Source: Heliopora coerulea
Taxonomy: Eukaryota; Cnidaria; Anthozoa; Scleralcyonacea; Helioporidae
Direction of reading: 5' to 3'
DNA: 64,000 bases
Assembly (NCBI GenBank): GCA_030142905.1
Contig: JASJOG010000041.1
Span: 1,297,501 to 1,361,500 of the forward strand
The stretch's first letter is position 1; every line of letters begins with the position of its first letter. A program made the position numbers and the translations under genes. The notes beneath the pieces are model-generated. The model was not told the origin of the DNA. It did no database searches and saw only the letters and a list, made by a program, of their open reading frames with translations. This document shows, piece after piece, positions 1-10,700 of this stretch.

Positions 1-3000
1 CCTGACTCCATCTTGGCCAACTTCTCGCGTACGTCTTTCAACTCGTATTCAAGTTGCTCCTTCTCCTTACCCACGATGAATTCCATTGTTTTGTAACCTT
101 CGTCTGAGTCGCCCGGTTTGCCCATGGCGTCCGCAACACGACTTCTCAACGATGCCTTTTCATCTTCGCATTTCTCGTGCAGCTCTTCTAATGCAGAAAG
201 TTTCTCTAAAACAAGCTTAAGCTCATATTCCACGGCCTTTTTCTGTCGCAGTTCTTTCTCTCTTGCCTTCTCCAAGCTTTCAATCTCCTGCTTACTGCCC
301 ATCATTTCGGTATTCAGTCCTTCGAGGGCACCATTTAGCCTATCCAATTCCTTTCCTTTTTCCTCGGAGTTGTTTTTTTCAGTTTCAAGGCTCTTTTCCA
401 AATCCCCAACTCTTGCGTGAAGTTGTTCCTCCAGCTTCAAGATCTCGCTCTTTAGGGTATCTATCTCCTTTTCCAAGATTCCAATTCTATCAAGACTCGC
501 ACGAAGTTCTTCCTCCAACTTCAAGTTCTCGCTCTTCAGGGCATCTATCTCCTTTTCTGAGATTTTAGTTCTAGCAACACTCGCACGAAGTTTTTCTTCC
601 AATTTGAAGTTTTCGTTCTTCAGGGTATCCTTTTCTTTTTCCGCTGTGTCCAACTCTCCCTTCTCTTTACCAGCCTCCTCTTTCAGTGATTGAACTTTCT
701 CGGTCAAGACTGCTATCCGATCACTAATTTCCTGTATCTTCACTTCCTTTTTCGTCACTTCCTCTTTGTAAGCGGTCACTTCCTCTTGACTGTCTCGGAA
801 TTTCTTCGCCACTTGGGACAACTCCTGTCGTGCCTTTTCCGCATTCCTTTCCATTTCCCAAAGTTTCAGGCCCAGGGTTTCTTTCTCCTGCTTTTCTCTT
901 CCAAGATCAACACGAAGTTGCAGGTTCTCTTCTTTCAAGGTTTCGTTGAGATTTTCTACGCTGGATTGTTCATTTTTCTCTCTCTCGCCTCTCTTCGACA
1001 ATTCCTTGAATTTCTGTTCAGTGGAATTTAGCTTTTCCTCAAGGACTCGTTTTTCTCTCTTTTCCATTTCCAGAGTCTCAATCTGGTACTTCATCTCAGT
1101 CAGTTTTTCTTTGAGCCCGGAAAGTTCTTCTTCCAAATCTTTCTTTTCCTTCAAGCACGTTTTGTAGTTGCCCAGAGCTTCGTCAGCTTTCTTCTCTGAA
1201 GCTTCAAGGTTTCCTCTAAGTTTTCCTTCGCGTGTTTCTTCAGTTGTAATCAAATCTTGTAGTTCTTTCACCTTAGCCTTAAGCTCCTCCAAGTCTTTTT
1301 GAGAAGATCTTAACTCGTTTTCTAATTCTTCTGTTTTCTTTCGAGATGAAGATAGCTCGCCTTTCAAAGATTTGTTTTCTTCGCTCAGCCTGACGACTTT
1401 CATTTTGTGGTCTCTGTAATCGCGCTCCTGGTCCAAATTTTGTCTTTGCAGTTGTAAAAGCTCTTGTTTGATTCTAGAGTTCTCTTTCACTGTACCTGAA
1501 GAGGTTTCTTGAAGATTGCAAACGTTTTTGTGGGATTCGATCATCTTCTGTCTCAGTTCTTCGTTTTCTAACTGACAGGCTTCCATAGCTTTTTCAAGGT
1601 TTGCATTCTTTGCATTAGCACTCTGTATCAACCTTTCAAAATCTTCTTTACTTTTCCGAAGCACCTTTAATTCACTTTCCCTCTCCTGCGAATCGTTCGA
1701 CAACGAACGGAATTCGTTTTCCACCTTCTCCTTTTCAGTTTGAATCGAGTCGATTATTTTCGTTTTCTCGATTACCTGCGCCTTGTACGATTCAAACTTT
1801 GAACTCACATCCTTCAGCTGTAGTTCCGTGTTAGAGAGGGCTGATACATCACGTTGATACTTTCGCCTGCTTTCTTCAAGCTGCGCCTTCTGTGTAGTTT
1901 TCTCTTGAGAAATACTGGCAAGTTCTAACTGAAGTTGTGAGGTCTTAGCTCTCAGACGATCGATTTCAAACTGTTTCTGAGAAGTATCGATGCGCAATTC
2001 TTTGATTTCTCTTTCTTTTTCAGAAATCTTCTTTTCCATAGATGTCATACGTTGCTGTAATTCTTCTGCCTGGTTGGTGCTTGTGTCCTTTGTCGACTTC
2101 CATTCTAACAATTTTTTGGAAACTTCGTGAAGTTCTTGTCTAAGCGCGATGGATCTTTCCTCCTCTTCCTTTCGAGCTTTTTCCCAGATTTCAATCTGAT
2201 GTTTCTTTTCAGCAACTTCTTTCTCACACAAGGTAGCTTTTTTATGCAAACTTAATATCTCCCGTCGCAGGCCTGACTCAATTTCTTGAATGCGGTTGTA
2301 CGCATTCTCTAAGGCAACATTTCGTTCTTTCGTGGATGCAAGATCGCGTTCAAGTTCATAGATACGATTCTCGGAAACCTCTTTCGTGGTTTCCAATTCC
2401 GAGATTCGCCTCTCCGTATCGATTAAGTCCGTTTTAAGAGTAATACACTCTTCGTGGAGACTACTCATGGTTATTTCATATTCTTTAATCTTCAGCACAC
2501 TTTGTTCCAAATTCCTGGAAGCGATGTTTCTCTCTCTTTCGATATCCAGAACTGTTCCTTCCAACTCGGAAACCCTCGCCTTGCTCTCGGTGAGGGCTGA
2601 TTCTAGCTTATGACAATCATCTTTGACACGCTCGGCTTCTCTGACTTGCTGTTTCAAGCTCTCGAAGTCTCGCTGCATTTTACTACGTTCAACTCTTAAT
2701 TCCTCTAACTCCATCAGGGTAACAGCATCAACCTCAGGGCTCGAACTCACTTCTATAACACCAGTCTTCGTAATTGGGTTTGCTTCCAAAGTCGCTTGAA
2801 GTTGAGACAGATCACCTTTAACAACAGTCATGTCTTTACGTAGTAACTCGTTCTCTTTCCTGACAGATTCCTTCTCTTCTTCGTGTTCTTTTACGGTTAA
2901 GTTCAAACGAATGAAATCTTCTTCCATGGACGTCTTTTCCGACAGCAGGTATTCATAATCCACTTTAGTTGTGGATACCTCAAGTTTCAGTAAGTTCAAT

Positions 3001-4700
3001 TCACCTTCAAGTCTTGTCTTCTCTTCCTGAAGTCCTTCAATGGTACTCATTTGCTCCGCCTTTTCGGAAAACAGAGAATCGTAATCACGTTGCTTTTCTA
3101 ATACACGCTCCTGTAATTGCTGGATTTGAGTTTTGTAATTTTCAATCCTGTTCCGAGCTTCTTCCAATTGTCCGTTTACCTGAGCCAGCGTCTTCAACGT
3201 CGTCTGCATTTCGTCATCCATACGCACATTCTTCTCGTTCGAAACCATAAGCTCCTTCTGAAGGTCGTTTCGCGAACCCACGAACGCCTCGTAGCCGGCT
3301 TCCAGTTCCGAAATCTTCTTGTAACACTCGGTCAGTTCCTGTCGTTGTTTCTCCATCTCTTCACGATTTCCGTCGATCACTTGACGAAGTTTGGAGCAAT
3401 CTTTTTCAGTTGCCACCATTTCACGGGACATTTGCTGGGCACGTTCGTTGCTCGTGTTGCATGCCATTTCTAAGCGACTCGTTTTGTTCCTGAACTGTAC
3501 CAACTCTCTTTCAACTTTCACAAGGTTCTGCCTTGAACTTTTCAGCTCTTCCTGAGTGGACCGTTCCCTGTTTTCGCAATCTTTAAGGTACAACTGCAAC
3601 TCCGAAATTTTGTTTTCAAGATTAACCATATCCTTTTCGAGCGCTTTCCTACCTTTCCGAGAACTCTCCAACTCTGCTTGTAGAATTGAGAAGTTTTCCT
3701 TTTCTTCTAAGAATTTGGACTCCAGTTCTTGCTTCTCCTTCACTGTAAACTCGTGAGTGGTTTTGAGCTCGACAAATTTCTTATCAAACACTTCTTGATC
3801 TTCATTGGACCTAGCCTTCTCCTTCTCAATGATGTTGTAAGTGTTCCTTAGTTGTTCATTCTCGCTGCGCAGTTCGTTCGTTTCCTTGAAATACTTTGAT
3901 TTCTCTTGCTCCAGGGAATCCAATAAAACTTTCATCTCAGAATTTCGCTGTTTCACTTCGATAATCTCGTTCAATTGTTTGTTCTTGTTTCCTTCCAATG
4001 TTTCATACTTAGCTTCAGTTTTGAATAATTTTTGTTGCACCTGCAAAAGCTCACGTTGGGATTCCTCCAAGTCTTGTTGCATTTTCTGGTTTTTCCCTCT
4101 CATGTCGCTTAGCGAAGCTTTTAGACTTAAGATTTCTTGCTGCAGGCGGTCGTTTTCCTGTTTAAACATTTGGAGAGAGTACTGAAGTTCAGAAATTCTC
4201 ACTTCCTTATCTTGGACGAGTATGCTGCTAGAGTATTGTTCCCTTTCCAAGAACTCGACTTTTTCCTTGTGCACCATTAGTTTCTCCTTTGCAGTGCTTA
4301 CGTCCTTTCCTAGAATTTTCTTGGCCTCTTTCAAGGTTTCTAAATTTGAATCTTTCTCGAAAAGTTCTTTTCTTTGGAGCTCTATCAGGTTATCTTTTTC
4401 AGTCAATGCATTTTGTAAGTTCATAAACTCTCCCTTAGTTTTTGCCATCCTTTCGGTTAACTCTTCGAACTCGCCTTTCAACGATGCGTTTTGCTTCTTT
4501 ACCTTCTGAATTTCAAGTTCATTGTCGGCTGTTTCTTTTCGGGATTTAGCAATCTCTTCTGCAAGGTCTTCGTTCTCGTCTTTTAATGCACCAACCTCAA
4601 ACTCGTAATTTGACAATTGTTTCATGATACTGAGCAGCTCCTGTTCCCTTTCGTCCAGCCGGGTTTGGATGGTTTTCATTGCGAGTTGAGAATCGTTCAT
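1..4700 (-). CDS. exon 4 of giant coiled-coil gene, partial at window edge
   Basis: The acceptor TTACAG|ATGAAC places the exon start at 4700 (MNDSQLAMK). The frame then stays open for 1566 codons to base 1, so the exon and protein continue beyond the window. The content is coil with the same composition as exon 3. At 428-679 (minus) it holds three tandem 84-base units, each 28 residues or four heptads, of the form EKEID-LKSE-LKLEE-LRAS. No globular domain has appeared by base 1, so any C-terminal targeting domain would lie off the left edge. Confidence 0.78.
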   Translation of the reverse strand, partial: MNDSQLAMKTIQTRLDEREQELLSIMKQLSNYEFEVGALKDENEDLAEEIAKSRKETADNELEIQKVKKQNASLKGEFEELTERMAKTKGEFMNLQNALTEKDNLIELQRKELFEKDSNLETLKEAKKILGKDVSTAKEKLMVHKEKVEFLEREQYSSSILVQDKEVRISELQYSLQMFKQENDRLQQEILSLKASLSDMRGKNQKMQQDLEESQRELLQVQQKLFKTEAKYETLEGNKNKQLNEIIEVKQRNSEMKVLLDSLEQEKSKYFKETNELRSENEQLRNTYNIIEKEKARSNEDQEVFDKKFVELKTTHEFTVKEKQELESKFLEEKENFSILQAELESSRKGRKALEKDMVNLENKISELQLYLKDCENRERSTQEELKSSRQNLVKVERELVQFRNKTSRLEMACNTSNERAQQMSREMVATEKDCSKLRQVIDGNREEMEKQRQELTECYKKISELEAGYEAFVGSRNDLQKELMVSNEKNVRMDDEMQTTLKTLAQVNGQLEEARNRIENYKTQIQQLQERVLEKQRDYDSLFSEKAEQMSTIEGLQEEKTRLEGELNLLKLEVSTTKVDYEYLLSEKTSMEEDFIRLNLTVKEHEEEKESVRKENELLRKDMTVVKGDLSQLQATLEANPITKTGVIEVSSSPEVDAVTLMELEELRVERSKMQRDFESLKQQVREAERVKDDCHKLESALTESKARVSELEGTVLDIERERNIASRNLEQSVLKIKEYEITMSSLHEECITLKTDLIDTERRISELETTKEVSENRIYELERDLASTKERNVALENAYNRIQEIESGLRREILSLHKKATLCEKEVAEKKHQIEIWEKARKEEEERSIALRQELHEVSKKLLEWKSTKDTSTNQAEELQQRMTSMEKKISEKEREIKELRIDTSQKQFEIDRLRAKTSQLQLELASISQEKTTQKAQLEESRRKYQRDVSALSNTELQLKDVSSKFESYKAQVIEKTKIIDSIQTEKEKVENEFRSLSNDSQERESELKVLRKSKEDFERLIQSANAKNANLEKAMEACQLENEELRQKMIESHKNVCNLQETSSGTVKENSRIKQELLQLQRQNLDQERDYRDHKMKVVRLSEENKSLKGELSSSRKKTEELENELRSSQKDLEELKAKVKELQDLITTEETREGKLRGNLEASEKKADEALGNYKTCLKEKKDLEEELSGLKEKLTEMKYQIETLEMEKREKRVLEEKLNSTEQKFKELSKRGEREKNEQSSVENLNETLKEENLQLRVDLGREKQEKETLGLKLWEMERNAEKARQELSQVAKKFRDSQEEVTAYKEEVTKKEVKIQEISDRIAVLTEKVQSLKEEAGKEKGELDTAEKEKDTLKNENFKLEEKLRASVARTKISEKEIDALKSENLKLEEELRASLDRIGILEKEIDTLKSEILKLEEQLHARVGDLEKSLETEKNNSEEKGKELDRLNGALEGLNTEMMGSKQEIESLEKAREKELRQKKAVEYELKLVLEKLSALEELHEKCEDEKASLRSRVADAMGKPGDSDEGYKTMEFIVGKEKEQLEYELKDVREKLAKMES

Positions 4701-7700
4701 CTGTAATAATTATCGGCAATTTTTTTAATTTGAAAATTTGAAACAACAGCAAAGGCAAAACATGTCATCTCACTGATAATAACAACAGTGTTAACTCTTT
4801 TATGCAGGGCCACTCCCCATGACGACTAAAGTCGTCTGGCGTTAGCCAGAGTAAAATAATAGAAGACTGATCTTGCCGTGAAAGAGTTATCAACAAAACT
4901 GCGCAGTGTTAACACCAATTCTGCAGTCAACAGAAACCCTGGTATTACCATCAGCCACAGGTGGGTACGTACAACGGCAAAAGGGAGGACCATGCCTCTC
5001 CAAAACGATGAAAATACTCAACACACACCGGCACGGACAGGGTACGGAACCCACTGATCCATTTATGGACAGAAATTGCAGCTTGGATCTGTCCATGGTA
5101 CAAGGATGAGAAACAATACAACAAATTATACAACAAAGAGCAGCACACACAACAGCACGGCCCAACCCAGCCTAGCAGGGCACAGTACAGCCTGCCAATG
5201 CACAGCACTGCATTGCGCTGCACTGTAGAGCGCAAGACAACACTGTTGTGTTGTGCACAGCACGGCAAAGTACTGCGCCCGACCACACCGTACCGCATCA
5301 CGCCATAAACCAGTGGTGCTGCTCTGGGTGGAATTCCCAATTTTGCTGCATTAACCAAGTTATTCCCTGAAATATTAGATAGGACATTTTAGAACGCATT
5401 AAAATCAGTCTTAGAAAGACTAAAATACAATATTATTCTGGTAGGCTTAAGCCTAGCACTTACTGGACGCGTAACGCGGTGCCGCAACGCTTGAAAATTA
5501 GCTGCATATTCTTGTAATAATATCTTTCACAGTGAAAGCGCTACGTTAACGCTACAACAGAGCCGCGTTCAGTGCATGTGAACGATACCATTAAAATAGT
5601 GTCGCGCTAATTTCCATGTGTTACGGCATACGGTTGCTTTGTCTTCTTAGTAGACCCCAAAAAGTCCAGGTCTGGCCGTGTTATTGCCATAAACTCTATA
5701 TGCACAGAACAGTGCAATACCACATGCCGCAACACAATTGAGCACAACATAACGCATGCCGATGCATGATGGCAGATTAGTATCATGCAAGCAGTTCGTA
5801 CACGTGGCTATTAAAGAAATAATGGGCACCCTTATTTTCTAGTAATAAAAATACCTTCCTTACCTCTTGCCGCATAACGCTATTTTCTTCATTCAAGGAT
5901 TCCTTCTCTTCGCGAGCCTTCTCAGCTGACTTCGTCTTTTGCTCAATTTCCTTAGTATGCCTCTCACACGTCCCCTGCAATTGCTGAACCCTCGTGTTCG
6001 CCTGAGAAAGTTCGGTTGCCAACGCATTGACCTGTCCTTGCAGTCTACGAACTTCGTTTTCCTGCTCCGCGGTTTTATCGCCTGCTTCCTCTTTCCTTGC
6101 CAAACTAGAGACTTTCTTCTTCGAGGCAACCATTTCCGATCGAAATCGTTCCAGTTCTTGCTCAGTGCTTTGTAAATTGCCACGTAAGTCTTCCAGCTCT
6201 TGCTTTACCACCTCGTTTTCTCGTTCGGCCAGAACTTTCTGCTCGTGCAAGCTCTCGTAATGCGCCTCGAGTTTAGAATGCTTGCTCTTGACGACCACGT
6301 GTTCCTGTTCCAAGTCTTTGAGCATCTCCTTTGTTTTCGCGAAAGCTTCTTGCATGTCTCGTAGTTTGTTCTTTGTTAAGACAATTTCGGTCTCTCGTGA
6401 TCTGATAATCTCCTCTAGTCTAGAAGCTGATTTTTCAAATTGTTTTTGTCTCCATATTGTTGTGTTCAGTTCTTCCTCAGTTCGTCTGTTCTTCTGATTA
6501 AGCTTCGCCATCTCTCGCTCCTTTCCAGTCCTCTCCTCCCGCAAGGTCAAGACCTCTTTCTCTAATTTCGCCCCATTATCCTTAAGCTGCTTCACTACAA
6601 GTTCACTTTCATCTAGTTTTTCCTTACATTGCTCAAACTTACCCCTAACCTCCGCCAAATCCCGACTGGCGTTCGACAACTGGTTCTTGTAGTCTACAGC
6701 GGAACGTTTCACGTCTTCTAGAACCACCCCCAGTCTCTCATTCTCTTGTAAAACATCGTCCAATTCGATTTCCAAGCCTGTTATTTTATCTAACTTCCTT
6801 TTCACATCGTCCTGTGCTTTATTCTCGTTTGTTTGGGCTTTCTTCAAGCGGACCTCAAGCTCTGTAATTGTCTTTTTTGCGTCAAAGAACTCTTTCTGAA
6901 GTTTAGCTTGAACCTGCTGGTCTCTCTCCTTGCCGTCTTTACTGGAAAATATGTTTTCCTTCAGGGTAGAAAGTTCTTCTTCCAGGTGGGCTTTGGTCAT
7001 TTTTAACTGGCTAATCTCATCGTCTCGGTCGCTCACGTCTCGACACGCAGACTCAAAACAGACCTTTATGTCGCCTAAGTCATTCCCCACTTGCGTGTTC
7101 TCTTCCACACATTTTTCGTATTTTTCACTCAAGATTTCCATCTGTAGTTGTATTGAGGATACTTCATTGGATTTTGTTTCCAACTTGAATTCCAGATCGG
7201 AAATTTCGCTCTCGTAAGTGAACAATTTCTCTTTCAAGTCCTTTCTCTCTCGGTCTGCTGCTTTGTACTTTGTTTCCAGCTGTCGCGTCTTCTGCTCCCG
7301 GAAGGCCATCACTGTTTCCATCTCGCGTTCTTTTTCTTTCCACGCACGTCGCTCGATCTCGACTTGCTCGTGTTCGTTGGAGCTAATTTTTATTTTCGAT
7401 TCCAAGTCTCTGATCTTGACAACACTAACTTCATGGATCTTTTCTATATCTTGACATTTAAACCGTATTTCATTCAAGTCCACCGTGAGACGTTCGTTGT
7501 TTTTCTCGAGACGTTGTACCTCTAACTTCAACTCATTGGCAGTCGTTTCTCTATCCAATACCTGCGCATTCAGTTCCTCTACCTCATTCAGGCTATCTTC
7601 ATAAGCTTCAGATTTCTCGGCAAATTCTGCCTTGAGCCCATCGAGCTCTCGTCGTAGGCTTTCATTCTCCAGTTGCATTTTCAACAACCTTGCGTCCGCT

Positions 7701-10700
7701 TGCCGGCTGCCTTCGATTTTCTCTGACGACTCCTTTTTGTGTTCCTTTAGGATCTCCTGAAGCCTTGCAGTTGCGTTTTGACTCTCCTGCATTTCTCGTG
7801 TCGTACTATCCAGGTTTCTCTGGAGCGCATCTTTCTCCTTTTTCAACTTTTCGATGGTAGCCTTGAGGACTGAAACCTTGTCCCGAGCTACGCTGATTTC
7901 TTGTTCTAAAAGAATGTTGTTTTCACGTAGCGTCTTAACTGTGCTTTCTAAGTCGGCCAATTTTCGTTCCATTGTGTTCATCTCTATATTTAAGTCGTTG
8001 TTTTCGTCCTCTAGTCTATCACAGGTCAACTTGAGATTAGTTTCTGAAGAAGTCAACGTCCTGACGAGTTCTTCAAGTTGACTCACTCTGTTCTTCAGCT
8101 CTTCCGCAGAAGCATTCTTCTTGCTCAAACTTGCTTTGAAACGTTCACTAATCGCCTCGGCTTCTTTTCGCTTCCCCGCTAAGTCCACCACTTCTTCCCT
8201 TAAATTAGTCAATTTTAACCGGCCATCCTCCAGTTGGCTTTGTAGTCTCTTTCTGTCTTCTCTGCTTGCCTCAAGTTGAGCCTCAAGCTTGCGCACTCTG
8301 GACGTGCCTCGTTCAACCTCTTCTCCCAACGTGTTTTTCTCCTCGCGAATGTCGTCCACTTCCTTTTCCAACTCTGTAATTTTGTTCCTGGCAAAATTCA
8401 GTTCGTCTTTCGCGTGAATTTCTCCTTGATTAGCCAACTCTAGTTTACTTTTATGAACCGAAGCCACATTTTCTTTTTGAAGCAAGTCTTGTTTTAATGA
8501 CTCCAACTCGCTGTCCTTTGTTACAACTAGTCGTTCCAATTCTACTATTTTCTTTCGACCGGCTCGCACTTGCTTATCCAGCTCGTCCTTTTTGGACAAA
8601 GCTTCCTCAAGATTTCGTTCAAGTTCCTTCTCCTTGAAGACGCTTTGTTTGTAGCTTCGCTCCAGCATACCAAATTCCTTCTCTCTTGATCTCAAACTCA
8701 AGTCAAGCTGCTCCTTTTTTTTGTCGGTGGCCTGCACGTTGGATTTCAAATAGTTCACTTCTTCAGTCAGGGACGACAAAGTCTGTTGTAGCACCTTGTT
8801 TTCTTTCGCCGTATTCTCCAGCTTCGCATTTTTTACAGACAGTTTATCACGAACAGCATTCAAGCTCGCTTCTATTTCAGAATTGTGTCCTTGAAGGCTC
8901 TCCAGAAGTCCTCCTCGCTCATTAACTTCTCTTTCAAACTCGTTCAGCGCACTTAGCTGCTCTTCCACAGTCGATCTTACGATCAGGAATTCGTTATTCA
9001 CGCGATCGTAGTTTACGTTTTTCTCGTCCAGTTCGTAACTAAGTAACGAAGACTTCTTCTTAGTTTCTTGGAGTTCGGCCTCCATTTTCTCAGCCCTTTG
9101 CTTTGATAGGCTGAGATCACGTTGTAGTAATACCTTCTCCTCCTCAACCGTGCGGTAGTTTCCTTGTAATTCCGAGATTCTCTGGTAAAACGAGTTCACC
9201 TCCTCCTTTAGATTGTCGTTGTCTTTTACCAGCGAAGATTCATTCACTTCAAACTCCCGTAGTTTTTGCTGAAAGGACAACAACTCGTCATGAAGGAACT
9301 TCTTCTCCTCTTGCACTCGCGCGAACTCGTTCTGATATTTTGCCGTTTCCTGAATTCCACGTTCCAGTTCGTCCTCCAGCTGTCCAACTCTTGCCTTCAG
9401 TTCTTCATTTGTCTTCTCCATCACCCGCTCACTCGTCTTCAGTTTTTCAAAAGCGCGTAATTTCTCCGAATATCTTCTTTCCAGCAGGGCATTCTCTTCT
9501 TTGGATTTGAAAAGCTTTTCCTTGAATTCCTCCAGCTGGTCTTTCAGTCCGCTTCGTTCACGGGTCACATTCATAAGTAGACCTTCCAGGTTGACTACTT
9601 TACTGCGTGTGTCTTGGACTTGCTGCTGTAGCTCCTCGTTCTCATCTTCGTATGTCTTCGAAGAGTTCTTGATTTCCGAGACTTGCTTTACAGAATAATC
9701 CAGTTGTCTTTTCAATTCATCTTTTTCTCTCTCGAGCAGCTCGCAGTTTGATTCAAGTTCCGTCACGTTGTTATTCGCCGTCGCCAGCTCCTCCTCCAAC
9801 TTCGAAATCTCATGGGCATTTTCTCCGAAAATTTCCTCGAAACGTGAGAGCTTCGCACTTGCGCTGCTAAGCTGCTCTTCCAAATCGCGGATCGTCTCCT
9901 GGGCTTGCACGCACTTTGACTCCAACTCCAGGACTTTTTCTTGCGCGGAATGATTACATCTGTTGGCATCGTTCAGTTCCGATACACTACTCTCGTGTTC
10001 TTTCAAGATCCTGTCCTTATCATTCTGTATCATACCAATCAATGTTTCGAGTTCGGTGATTCTCACTTCAGCTCCGTGAAGTTCTTTATCTACGGTGTCT
10101 TTCTGTTTCTTCAATAACTCACTTGCGGTCTCGTTTCGTGACAGTTCATCCGCCAAGGTTTCGATTTTCACCTCCAGAACTTGAGCTGATGACTCTAACC
10201 GTTCGATTGTTTCCCGTTTTACCATCACCTCCCGACGGAATCCGTCGCAGTTCTTCTGATGGTTGAGATAATCCTTCTGTAATTCCGAGAACTCGTGTTT
10301 ACTTAAACGCAGGGCTTCTTTTGCCTCCGTAAGTTCTTCCCTCAAGCTTTCCTTTTGCTTTTCCATCTTTTCTATTTGCGTTTCGCGGGTTGTCACTTTG
10401 AGCTCAAGTTCCCGGCATTCCTTCTTCATGGACTTCTCTAATTGTTCGTACCCAGTCTGTAGCTTAGTTGCTCTTGCCTCGGCGTTCGCCTGTCCTTGCT
10501 CTAACGTCGTCTTCTCTTCCTGCAGCTGTCTGTGGCTTGTCTCCCATTCCCCTTGTTTTATAACATGTAGCTGGAGTTCCCCCTCGAGATCGGTGATTTT
10601 TCCGTCCTTGGATTCGAGTTTTACTCGATACTCGGCCATCTCTTTTCTCATTTCGCTGAGCTGGTTGTCGCTGTCTTGTCTGGATTCGTTTAACTTACTC

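Noticed and set aside
5783..5863. Coding extension of exon 3 to the stop at 5783
   Set aside because: A strong donor (GAG|GTAAGG) at 5864 and loss of coil character after it indicate intron.
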